From assembly GCF_004138485.1 (NCBI RefSeq), contig NZ_RYEV01000003.1, positions 1,116,001-1,180,000 on the forward strand: a stretch of DNA of 64,000 nt. Reading direction: 5' to 3'. Under the pieces are notes generated by a model. It worked only from the letters and a program-made list of their open reading frames with translations, did no database searches and was not told the DNA's origin. Origin of the DNA: Peristeroidobacter soli (GTDB taxonomy: Bacteria; Pseudomonadota; Gammaproteobacteria; Steroidobacterales; Steroidobacteraceae). The translations under genes and the position numbers were made by a program. Of the stretch, positions 36,383 through 43,317 are shown in pieces; the stretch's first letter is position 1; every line of letters starts with the position of its first letter.

Positions 36383-36841
36383 CGGTACTACAACTACTTC
36401 GGGGATTACGATCCGGCAACTGGGAGATATATCGAATCCGATCCGATCGGGCTCGACGGTGGCATCAATACCTATCTTTATGCAGACGCCGATCCGATAT
36501 CGATGGTCGATCCGACAGGAGAAAACGCCGCCGGAGTGGCGGCGGTAGGTGCCGCTGCATGGAGGATATGTATGAGGATTCCGAAGTGCGCGGCGAAGCT
36601 TGCTGAGCTGGCCAAAAAGGCAGTTGAGCTATGCAAAACAATAGACTGCACTGTTCGGTTCGATAAGAAAGGTCATCCGTTTGATATACCTGGACAAGGG
36701 GTTTGATTGTGTATGCATTGGCAGATTGATTGCCATATTAAAGGTGTTAAGGGAAGCGGGTTCAGCATCCATTCCAGACTTCCAATCTGCTATAAACGGG
36801 GTGACCCGATTCCCCCCCGCCCGTCCACCATCAACCCTCCC
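36383..36841 (+). pseudogene. Orphan RHS C-terminal tip (displaced, with in-frame stop)
   Basis: Immediately downstream of the lipoprotein gene the frame resumes with YYNYFGDYDPATGRYIESD, the same RHS core end found at 35480-35560 of the intact gene (there NYNYLRDYDPNTGRYIQSD). It runs through SDPIGLDGGINTYLYADADPISMVDPTG and then into a different tip (AAWRICMRIPKCAAKLAELAKKAVELC, then VRFDKKGHPFDIPGQGV). No start codon or N-terminal RHS domain is attached. A TGA at 36704-36706 interrupts the frame. In the same frame after it comes LCMHWQIDCHIKGVKGSGF, which reads like the continuation of the tip. So this is a displaced toxin-tip module, further inactivated by a stop. Confidence 0.6.
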
Positions 36842-37102
36842 ATGAGTACGCTACTAGCTAGAGCCCTCGGATCCGGGGTGCAGGTCGCAGCGCTCACTCC
36901 GTATACGAAGTGGCAACAACTGCTGCTTGCCCGTGAAAGCCTGGGTGGGACGATCGAAGACGGCGATTCTGTCGCGACATATGAACTGCTCCCCGTCCAA
37001 GCACTGGATGATTTGGGCGAGGAGACTATTGAAGTGCGCGTGCTTGCGGCGGATGGGCATCGGCAGCTAACTGCGTACTATTATGCACGTCCAGGTTCAT
37101 GA
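36842..37102 (+). CDS. Possible small protein behind the orphan RHS tip
   Basis: In the same frame as the end of the orphan tip, an ATG at 36842 could start an 86-residue protein ending in LTAYYYARPGS. Its C-terminal half (YELLPVQALDDLGEETIEVRVLAADGHRQLTAYYYA) looks like a compact alpha/beta domain. It could be the former immunity gene of the orphan tip, or just the C-terminus of the tip. There is no clear ribosome binding site before 36842. No family recognised. Confidence 0.3.
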   Translation: MSTLLARALGSGVQVAALTPYTKWQQLLLARESLGGTIEDGDSVATYELLPVQALDDLGEETIEVRVLAADGHRQLTAYYYARPGS

Positions 37103-37345
37103 GCTCATGGATGGCTTTGAGCATGCCGACGATCGCGTGGTCGTGCGAGGAGATCTCGTGATCGAGTCCCGCGAACCTCTCGGCGAGCTGAAGTTGTAGG
37201 CGAACAGGTCCGCAGTTGCACGAGGCGCGCACGACGTGGATGCTCATCTCAACAGCTAGCGAGCTGTTGAATATCGTGGCGGCCATGATTGCCCGTGTTC
37301 AGTGAAGACGTAGGGCTGATACTTGTGGTGCTGGCCCCGGCCATT

Positions 37346-37357
37346 CTTTAAGGTCGC
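37346..37357. repeat. Left arm of the ORF6N coding palindrome
   Basis: CTTTAAGGTCGC here is the exact reverse complement of GCGACCTTAAAG at 38471-38482. With the insertion sequence and one copy of its target duplication removed, the two arms lie five bases apart (spacer AGATT). Together they form a 29-base palindrome that encodes the LRSQxATLK segment of the ORF6N protein. Confidence 0.85.
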
Positions 37358-37362
37358 AGATT

Positions 37363-37388
37363 GGGGAAGGGTAAAGAAAATCTGTTGA
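37363..37388 (+). repeat. Left terminal inverted repeat of the insertion sequence
   Basis: Begins GGGGAAGGGTAAAG and ends TCTGTTGA. It differs from the reverse complement of the right end at three positions (11, 17 and 18). Confidence 0.9.
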
Positions 37389-37454
37389 CGCAGGCGAGTC
37401 GCCGAGACGGGTTTTGAGCCATGGAAGGCCGCTTTTTCTGGGTAACTCGCATGC

Positions 37455-38456
37455 ATGCAATCGAAGCATGCGAAATCCCCTTGTTGCGCAGCTCCCGTGC
37501 GTCGGTTTGGCCCGCGACGTCGACAGTGCGTGCAATGCCATCGCACCTGGACGATCCGCCCCAAGAAGCGCGGTCGTCCGCTTCGTCGAACATCTCCCGC
37601 TCTTCTGCATCAGGTGCTGGTCGAGGGTTACACGCTCGGGCAACTCTTCTCCGATCGCGTCCCGGTTGCTCTACCTGCATATCGATATCGGTTTCGTCAG
37701 GCACTGCGCCGATGGGTGTCTCGACCCAGCCCCCAACACATCCCGCCCGGGCCGCTGGTGCTCTTGGTCGATGGACTGTGGTTCGAATTCGAGGGAATAC
37801 CGTGGGTGCTGTACCTGATTGCACTAAAGCCCTGTCGAGGCCACCAAGCCACCTTCCTTGATCCTTTGCTGCTTCCCGGCCGGGAAGGTGCGTCGCGCTG
37901 GCAACAAGCCGTGGACGCGATCCCAGTCCATGCCAAGAAGCGTACTCGAGCGGTCGTGGCCGATAATTTGCCTGGGATTGAGAAAATCGCCCGCCACCAT
38001 GAGTGGATTCTGCAGCTCTGTCACTTTCATCTGCTGCTTAAGTTGCAGGCCCCTCGCCGCAGGGTGCGTTACAGCCTACGTGGCGGATCGGTACGTGAGG
38101 ATATCTATCAATCGATGCGCAACGCATTGAGCTTGCCGCCAGGAAAGCGACTGTCTCAAACCATCGAACATCTACAGCGTTTGTCTCGAGGAGACTGCGG
38201 AACGGCACGTATCAAAACAGTACTGTGCCAGTTCTTGGTAGACCTGCCGTTCTATCGATCCTATCTCGCCCATCCGAATCTTGGCCTGCCGCTGACCACT
38301 AACGCTGTCGAATCTATGTGCCGCTTGGTACGAGAGATGCTGCGCAGTAGTCGCGCCGGATCCAATCCAAAGTCACTGCTGCTCTGGACCACCGCCCTCA
38401 TTCGTCTACGCCCCACCATCATTTGCAATGGGCATCAGATCAACAGAAATTCTTGA
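37455..38456 (+). CDS. DDE transposase with zinc-ribbon N-terminus
   Basis: A 333-residue protein. Residues 9-30 form a zinc ribbon (CCAAP and CVQC pairs), followed by a basic segment. The catalytic DDE positions can be placed in LLVDGLWFEFEG (first Asp), VVADNLPGIEKIA (second Asp) and TTNAVESMCRLVREMLR (Glu). CHFHLLLKL between the second and third corresponds to the C/D(2)H motif of IS256 and Mutator-like (MULE) transposases. The best guess is an IS256-related or IS1249-like element, but the 5-base target duplication is shorter than usual for IS256, so the family is left open. It is full length, with no frameshift, and its stop lies in the right inverted repeat. Confidence 0.85.
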   Translation: MQSKHAKSPCCAAPVRRFGPRRRQCVQCHRTWTIRPKKRGRPLRRTSPALLHQVLVEGYTLGQLFSDRVPVALPAYRYRFRQALRRWVSRPSPQHIPPGPLVLLVDGLWFEFEGIPWVLYLIALKPCRGHQATFLDPLLLPGREGASRWQQAVDAIPVHAKKRTRAVVADNLPGIEKIARHHEWILQLCHFHLLLKLQAPRRRVRYSLRGGSVREDIYQSMRNALSLPPGKRLSQTIEHLQRLSRGDCGTARIKTVLCQFLVDLPFYRSYLAHPNLGLPLTTNAVESMCRLVREMLRSSRAGSNPKSLLLWTTALIRLRPTIICNGHQINRNS

Positions 38457-38465
38457 CCCTTCCCC
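38440..38465 (-). repeat. Right terminal inverted repeat of the insertion sequence
   Basis: Read on the minus strand it begins GGGGAAGGGTCAAG and ends TCTGTTGA, matching the left end at 23 of 26 positions. It contains the last codons and the TGA of the transposase gene. Confidence 0.9.
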
Positions 38466-38470
38466 AGATT

Positions 38471-38482
38471 GCGACCTTAAAG
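38471..38482. repeat. Right arm of the ORF6N coding palindrome
   Basis: GCGACCTTAAAG pairs with the left arm at 37346-37357; the two were adjacent, with a 5-base spacer, before the insertion sequence arrived. Confidence 0.85.
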
Positions 38483-38690
38483 CGCCCGCCTCATCGGTGC
38501 CCAGCTGGAACATGAAATCCGCGGGGAAACGTGCCAGATTACGTTTGACCTGCTCGTTGAAACGTTTGGTGGTGACGCCGTAGAGCACGGCGTGCTCGCT
38601 ATCGAGCAGCACGCGCTGGCCGCGCAAAATGAGGATCGATTGTGCGATGCGCTCGGCGGGGATGAGGGCGGACAGTGCGTTCTTCGTCAT

Positions 38691-39149
38691 TTCTGCTCCT
38701 TGAAGGTTGGCTTCCTTGCCTGTTGTGCGGTCTCGATGCCAGTTTGTCTGGAAGTCGACGCTCGCCATGTGAAGTATGTACGACCGGTGTCGATGCAGTT
38801 CTCCATTTACGGAGACGATGGTGGGGCTCCTGGGGACCGGTGCACGGGGAGGTCATGGCTGGCGCTTCTGCGGAAAAGTTTCCGCGAAAACGAAAGCGGC
38901 GGCCCAACTTGAGATCGCGATCTGCGATCTCAAGTTGTGAGCTACTGAGCCGTGATGAACAAGGCTAATGACGCTGCTATACCCCTCGACGTTAAGCCGC
39001 GAGCGCAGCTGCGCAGTGGTCGCGGTGAGACACTCCGCCATGCTGGCTCCGCGACCGTACATTTTGTTACGAATCCTCACACTCTCAAACTTGCCGAGAG
39101 CCATAGTGAGCGACGGCGCGCGTGCGCTGGTTGCACTCACGGAATTCGT
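38691..39149. other. Region between the ORF6N start and the Gly/Met-rich lipoprotein gene
   Basis: About 460 bases with no accepted gene. It contains the palindrome at 38906-38936 and, just beside it, a small hairpin GCGGAAA-AG-TTTCCGC (38870-38885). Open frames exist on the minus strand but have no family support apart from the LRSQIA peptide fragment. Promoters for the two divergent genes must lie here. Confidence 0.45.
38906..38936. promoter_or_regulatory. Upstream palindrome related to the ORF6N coding palindrome
   Basis: AACTTGAGATCGC (38906-38918) and GCGATCTCAAGTT (38924-38936) pair perfectly over 13 base pairs around the spacer GATCT. It lies 216 bases upstream of the ORF6N start. 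Aligned at the spacer, 8 of the 12 inner arm bases agree with the palindrome inside the ORF6N gene, both arms ending in TCGC. Read on the minus strand it encodes NLRSQIAISS, the same LRSQ peptide motif, and the next bases (TGGGCCGCCGCTTTCG) resemble codons for the WGGRR segment that follows in other ORF6N proteins. It may be an operator or a fragment of a second ORF6N gene. Confidence 0.65.
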
Positions 39150-39836
39150 ATGGCTCTTCTCAATGGTTGCTTGGGCACGGCCCGCGGCGTGGCTCTCGGG
39201 CTCGCCGCACTAACGATGTTCTTCGTCGCTGGCTGCGCCGGTCTGCGAGACAAGCCGCCGTCCGACGTGAATTTCTCCGGCGAGTGGAGCTTGAACACGT
39301 CGTTGAGTGAGGATCCTTCGGCAATGGAGCGAGGCGGAGGGCCGGGACAGCGCGGTGGTGGAATGGGGCCGGGTGGGCGTGGGCCGGGTGGCGGCATGGG
39401 CGGAATGGGCGGCGGCATGGGCGGCATGGGAGGACGCGGCCCCGGTGGTTCAGGCGGACCGGGCGGTGGAATGGGTGGGCATGGCGGCCGTGGTGGCATG
39501 GCAGGCGGGCCTGGAGCGATACGCGATTTCATGGACCAGCCCGAGCAGCTGTCCATTACTCAGGCGCCCACGGAGTTGAATCTCGTGGCCGACGGCGTGC
39601 CGACCAAACTGGTTTACGGTGAGAAGGTGACGGAGTCGGCGAGCAGAGGCGTGGCGGAGCGAGAGGCTGGATGGAAGGGTAATGACTTTGTGGTCAAGCG
39701 TTCGATCAAAGACGGGCCGAGCGCGACCCGTCACTATTCGCTCACTGACGAGGGCAGACAGCTGGTCGTCACGACCAAGATGTCGGGTGGACGAGGGCCG
39801 GAGCGGGAGTTCATTTCTATTTACGAGCGACACTAG
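39150..39836 (+). CDS. Gly/Met-rich lipoprotein
   Basis: A 228-residue protein. The frame is open for 66 more codons upstream, but the ATG at 39150 opens a clean lipoprotein signal (ALTMFFVAGC). After a short folded segment (VNFSGEWSLNTSLSEDP) comes a low-complexity stretch of about 70 residues built from GGMGG, GRGPGG and GGHGG units, then a C-terminal domain of about 95 residues with alternating strands (TKLVYGEKVTESASRG, YSLTDEGRQLVVTTKMSG). The Gly/Met/His repeats could bind metal ions or serve as a flexible spacer from the membrane; this is inference. No family was recognised for the C-terminal domain. Confidence 0.7.
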   Translation: MALLNGCLGTARGVALGLAALTMFFVAGCAGLRDKPPSDVNFSGEWSLNTSLSEDPSAMERGGGPGQRGGGMGPGGRGPGGGMGGMGGGMGGMGGRGPGGSGGPGGGMGGHGGRGGMAGGPGAIRDFMDQPEQLSITQAPTELNLVADGVPTKLVYGEKVTESASRGVAEREAGWKGNDFVVKRSIKDGPSATRHYSLTDEGRQLVVTTKMSGGRGPEREFISIYERH

Positions 39837-39919
39837 GGCGCCGACTGGTCATTCGCATACAGGCGCGCCGGTCGACGGAGAGTGCGCGGCGAAAGAATGA
39901 GGCGGCATGCTCCTGTATC

Positions 39920-40210
39920 ATGTCGCGCATGTCCGACCCCATCCAAACCATCAGCACACTCCTAAACAAAATCTCCAGCCAGGCCGACGTCGAAGAGAGC
40001 GCCGAGTGGTATCTGCGCAGCTACCTGGTCGACTACAAGCGCACGCTGTTGAGAAAGTGGTCCAGTCAGGAGATCGAGTTCGCGACGGGTGCGTTGATGC
40101 GCTTCTGCGCGCAGTCGCTGGATACGGACGGCCCGCTGTATCGAGAGTGTGCTGAGATCGCGGAAGAAGGCACGAAGATGGGCGTGGAGCTCAAGGCAGC
40201 GGGGCGTTGA
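39920..40210 (+). CDS. Small hypothetical helical protein
   Basis: A 96-residue cytoplasmic protein, start ATG at 39920 (a second in-frame ATG is three codons later). The sequence is almost entirely helical and charged (ISTLLNKISSQADVEESAEWYLRSYLVDYKRTLLRKWSSQ), with no membrane segment. I do not recognise a family. It lies upstream of the carbonic anhydrase-like gene on the same strand, with a 109-base gap. Confidence 0.5.
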   Translation: MSRMSDPIQTISTLLNKISSQADVEESAEWYLRSYLVDYKRTLLRKWSSQEIEFATGALMRFCAQSLDTDGPLYRECAEIAEEGTKMGVELKAAGR

Positions 40211-40319
40211 TAGGCGCTCGGGGAATTTAACACTCGGCGTTTCCGCAGAAACTTCCGCGCCGGCTCCGGCTAGAATGAGCAACGCAAACCAGCCACTGAC
40301 CCTGCGGAGTCCTCCGACC

Positions 40320-40841
40320 ATGCCCATCTACCGCTACGGCGAGCGAGTCCCCTCCGTCCACGAAAGCGTCTTTGTCGCGCCGAACGCCAGCGTCATCGGC
40401 AGCGTCGTCCTGGCCGAAAACACCAGCGTCTGGTTCGGTGCGACGATTCGCGGCGACAACGATCTCATCACGTTAGGCAGAAACTCCAACGTGCAGGAGA
40501 GCGCGGTGCTTCACACCGACCCGGGGCTGAAGCTCACCGTGGGGGAGAATGTCACCATCGGTCATCAGGCGATGTTGCACGGATGCACGATCGGCGACGG
40601 CTCGCTCATTGGCATTCAGGCCGTCATTCTCAACGGCGCCGTGATCGGCAAGTCGTGCCTGGTCGGTGCTGGCGCCGTGGTCACCGAGAAGAAAGAATTC
40701 CCGGACCGCTCGTTGATCGTCGGTTCGCCGGCGCGAGTGGTGCGCCAGCTGTCGGATGAAGACGTGGAGAACTTGCTGAAGTCCGCGCGAGTCTACGCCG
40801 AGCGGCGAGCAAACTTTCTCGCCAATCTCAAGGAGATCTGA
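40320..40841 (+). CDS. Gamma-class carbonic anhydrase-family protein
   Basis: A 173-residue left-handed beta-helix protein. ATG at 40320 is used because the upstream extension has no homology. Hexapeptide repeats (I-G-x-x-x-V type) run through the whole chain: VFVAPNASVIGSVVLAENTSVWFGATIRGDN, then LTVGENVTIGHQAMLHGCTIGDGSLIGI. The metal-binding His residues of the family are those of HTD, GHQAMLHG. It may hydrate carbon dioxide, but many relatives (YrdA, CaiE, PaaY types) have other or unknown activity. It overlaps the end of the convergent acetyltransferase gene by 14 bases. Confidence 0.88.
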   Translation: MPIYRYGERVPSVHESVFVAPNASVIGSVVLAENTSVWFGATIRGDNDLITLGRNSNVQESAVLHTDPGLKLTVGENVTIGHQAMLHGCTIGDGSLIGIQAVILNGAVIGKSCLVGAGAVVTEKKEFPDRSLIVGSPARVVRQLSDEDVENLLKSARVYAERRANFLANLKEI

Positions 40842-41436
40842 CCCCGCCGCGGCTCGCGAGCTGATGGCGCAGGTGTGAGCGCACCGTCGGCCATTCGCTC
40901 GCGATGATGCTGTACACGCAGGTGTCTCGCAGCGTGCCGTCACTGGAGCGGCGATGGTTCCGCAGCACTCCGTCGAGCTTCGCGCCCAGTCGTTCGATGG
41001 CGCGACGGCTTTGATGATTGAAGAAGTGCGTGCGGAATTCGACCGCGATGCAGTTGAGATTCTCGAACGCGTGCGTCATCAACATCAGCTTGCATTCGGT
41101 ATTCAGCGAAGTGCGTTGCACTTGCTTGCGATACCACGTGCCGCCGATTTCAACCCGGCGGGCGTCGGCGTCGATGTTCAGATAGGTCGTGATGCCGACC
41201 GCCTTGCCGGTATCCGCCGCGATGACGGCGAACGGCAGCATCGTTCCCTTGCGCTGTTGATCGAGTCGCTTCTCGATGTCCGCTTTCATCTGCTCGGGCG
41301 ACGGAATGAACGTGTACCACAGATTCCACAGCTCGCCGTCGCGCACGGCTTCGACCAGCTCGTCGTGCCGGGCCAGGCTCAGCGGCTCGAGAAAGACAGT
41401 GTCGCCATGTAGGGAGATCGGATCCGGCCAGGGCAT
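40828..41436 (-). CDS. GNAT-family N-acetyltransferase (RimJ/RimL-like)
   Basis: A 202-residue protein in the RimJ/RimL/YjdJ subgroup of GNAT acetyltransferases. The N-terminal GDTVFLEPLSLARHDELVEAVRDGELWNLW and the central AVGITTYLNIDADARRVEIGGTWYRKQVQRTSLNTECKLMLM are the usual first and core blocks; the acetyl-CoA pyrophosphate loop is the QRTSLNTE segment. RTHFFNHQSRRAIERLGAKLDGVLRNH, with the late Asn and Arg, completes the fold. It acetylates an N-terminal or small-molecule amine; the substrate is not predictable. It is convergent with the carbonic anhydrase gene. Confidence 0.88.
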   Translation of the reverse strand: MPWPDPISLHGDTVFLEPLSLARHDELVEAVRDGELWNLWYTFIPSPEQMKADIEKRLDQQRKGTMLPFAVIAADTGKAVGITTYLNIDADARRVEIGGTWYRKQVQRTSLNTECKLMLMTHAFENLNCIAVEFRTHFFNHQSRRAIERLGAKLDGVLRNHRRSSDGTLRDTCVYSIIASEWPTVRSHLRHQLASRGGVRSP

Positions 41437-41484
41437 AGCGGTGCCATCTGATGAGTTGAATGCAGCTAGCTTAACGCAAACGCG

Positions 41485-43185
41485 TCAGCTGGCGTGCAAC
41501 AGGCCGGCGGCGGGGGCGAGGATGCCGTTCAGCGGTCGGGGTTTACCGATGGCGTAGCCCTGGCCGTATTGGACTTCCAGCTCGATCAGGCGCATGCAGA
41601 TTTCGGGCGTCTCGACGTACTCGGCGATCGTTTCCATGCCCATCGCGCCGGCCAGCTGAGCGATGGCGCCGACCAGCGATTGGGAGCGTTCGTTGTGGAG
41701 CAGGTCGCGGATGAACGAGCCGTCGATCTTCAAGGAAGAGAACTGCAGGTTCTTCAGATGCGTGAGTGAGCTCAGGCCGGTGCCGAAGTCGTCGATGGCG
41801 AAACGGCAGCCGCGAGCGCCGAGTTTGCTCATCAGCAGTTGCGCTTGCCCCATGTTGCTGACCGCCGCGGTCTCGGTCAGTTCGAAGGTCAGCCATTCGC
41901 CGCTCACGCCGCTCTCATCGAGTTGCATCTGCATCCAGTCGAGGAAGGCGTCGTCGCTGATCGTCGGGCCGGACAGATTGATCGACACGTGCAGCGGTTT
42001 GAAACCGGGGCGGGCGCCGGCGTCACGAAGATGTTTGAGCACGTCGATCACGACGAGGCGATCGATCTGAGGTAACAACTGGTACCGCGTGGCCGACGAC
42101 ATGAAGTGCGACGGCAGCACCATGCGACCTTTCTCGTCGATGATCCGCAACAGCATCTCGTAGCGATGCACCGAGTCCGGTGTCAGCAGCGAGGCGATCG
42201 GCTGGCCGAAGATCTGATAGCGGCCTTGATCCAGCGCGCTGCGCAGCCGGCCGACGATGGAAATGTCATCGCGCCGGCGGATCATGCTGGTGTCCGACAC
42301 CTCATAGATCTCGACGCGATTGCGTCCGCGATCCTTGGCGGCCTTGCAGGCGACTTCGGCGCCCGCGAGCGAATGGTCGAAGCTCCGCTCGCCGTCGCGC
42401 AACGTCGCCGCGCCAAAACAAATCGACAGGGGATATTTGTCATCGCCGACCGGAAGGGAGCGCGCCTGCACGGCGTCTCGCAAGCGCGAGGCGATTCTTT
42501 GCGCCTGAGCCAACGGGCAGTCGGGAAGGAAGATGGTGAAGCGATCGCCCGACAGACGGCTGAGCACGGCATCGTCGTTGGCAAGCGCCCCTGCGAGCGC
42601 GTTGGCGACGACGGCGATGGCGCGGTCGCCCGCCTCGAAGCCGAACAGATCGTTCACGACATGCAGCTGATCGATATCGCCGTAGAGCACGCTGGAGCTG
42701 GCGCGCTCGCCGAGCGATTTCAGTCGCCAGCCGACCAGCTTTTCAAAGCTGCCGCGCGCGATCAGGCCGGTCACGGGATCGGCCGGCAGCGACAACAGAC
42801 TTGCCAGCTGACGACTCAGCTGTGAGCCGGTCTTGAGATCGCTCTGCTCGAAAGCATTCTCAGCGCTGAGGCGATACATCATCACGATGCCCGCCGGCTC
42901 GCCGGAAGATTCGAATACGGGGGCGACCAGGAAACGTCCGATCATCGGGCCGCCGTCCTCGTAGCGGACGCGGTTGCGTATCACCGGGCTGTTGCTCTCG
43001 CGTGCTTGCAGCAGAAACGTATTGGCGATCCCCCGCAACATTTCTTCCACGTCGCGTGCGTCGTCGCTGGGACAGTGGCTATGAAAATCGTCGCGCGCCC
43101 CCGACGCAAAGGCGGTCGCATGGCAGCCGATGCGTCGCTGCGCCTCGATCAGAAACTGGCGGATGGTACTGGTTGCCGAGTCCAT
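41485..43185 (-). CDS. GAF-GGDEF-EAL protein, likely c-di-GMP phosphodiesterase
   Basis: A 566-residue cytoplasmic protein (the frame could start 26 codons earlier). Residues about 1-150 look like a GAF sensor domain. Residues about 160-310 are a GGDEF domain whose signature is degenerate (LSGDRF, around residue 211), so it probably does not make c-di-GMP. Residues about 325-560 are an EAL domain with the active-site residues in place: EML in YEMLLRI (about 342), Asn in SINLSG, Glu in ELTETA, Asp-Asp in DDFGTG, Lys in LKIDGSF, Glu in AEYVET and Gln in QGYAIGKP. It should degrade c-di-GMP, perhaps activated by GTP or a ligand. A perfect CRP-like site lies upstream. Confidence 0.9.
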   Translation of the reverse strand: MDSATSTIRQFLIEAQRRIGCHATAFASGARDDFHSHCPSDDARDVEEMLRGIANTFLLQARESNSPVIRNRVRYEDGGPMIGRFLVAPVFESSGEPAGIVMMYRLSAENAFEQSDLKTGSQLSRQLASLLSLPADPVTGLIARGSFEKLVGWRLKSLGERASSSVLYGDIDQLHVVNDLFGFEAGDRAIAVVANALAGALANDDAVLSRLSGDRFTIFLPDCPLAQAQRIASRLRDAVQARSLPVGDDKYPLSICFGAATLRDGERSFDHSLAGAEVACKAAKDRGRNRVEIYEVSDTSMIRRRDDISIVGRLRSALDQGRYQIFGQPIASLLTPDSVHRYEMLLRIIDEKGRMVLPSHFMSSATRYQLLPQIDRLVVIDVLKHLRDAGARPGFKPLHVSINLSGPTISDDAFLDWMQMQLDESGVSGEWLTFELTETAAVSNMGQAQLLMSKLGARGCRFAIDDFGTGLSSLTHLKNLQFSSLKIDGSFIRDLLHNERSQSLVGAIAQLAGAMGMETIAEYVETPEICMRLIELEVQYGQGYAIGKPRPLNGILAPAAGLLHAS

Positions 43186-43317
43186 AGACGCCCCATGGGG
43201 CACGGCAAATGTAAGTTGGGCGCCGACGGCGCGGTGAGAAGCCGTTCGCAAACGACTTATCACAGGTTGGGAAAAAACGCGGAAATTGGCTCGTGCAGTG
43301 CGATGCCGGGACGGGCC

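Larger units (their letters stand above)
37363..38465 (+). mobile_element. Insertion sequence, 1103 bp, with inverted ends and 5-bp target duplication
   Basis: The element is bounded by inverted repeats of 26 bases (37363-37388 and 38440-38465) that agree at 23 positions and begin GGGGAAGGGT. AGATT is present on both sides (37358-37362 and 38466-38470) as a 5-base target duplication. It encodes a single transposase on the plus strand whose stop codon lies inside the right inverted repeat. It is inserted in an ORF6N gene, at the centre of a palindrome. Both ends and the duplication are intact, so the insertion looks recent. Confidence 0.93.
37026..38690 (-). pseudogene. ORF6N-domain gene, disrupted by an insertion sequence and a frameshift
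   Basis: The start ATG at 38690 follows AAGGAG. The N-terminal piece (38466-38690) reads IPAERIAQSILILRGQRVLLDSE then HAVLYGVTTKRFNEQVKRNL then ARFPADFMFQL, the ORF6N DNA-binding domain known from phage antirepressor-like proteins. After ALRSQ the gene is cut by an insertion sequence. Beyond it, minus-strand sequence continues with SATLKNGRGQHHKYQPYVFTEHG, then a one-base deletion near 37290-37294 shifts the frame to MAATIFNSSLAVEMSIHVVRA, and the C-terminal coiled region (DHEISSHDHAIVGMLKAIHELMN) follows after missing residues. The protein cannot be made whole. Before decay it was probably about 180-200 residues. The coordinates span the inserted element. Confidence 0.85.

Noticed and set aside
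36206-36706. A 166-codon frame with an ATG inside the lipoprotein gene as a real gene for the orphan RHS tip
   Set aside because: The ATG lies inside the overlapping lipoprotein gene and the first 50 residues have no RHS similarity. The RHS-like part starts only near 36383, so a displaced fragment is the better reading.
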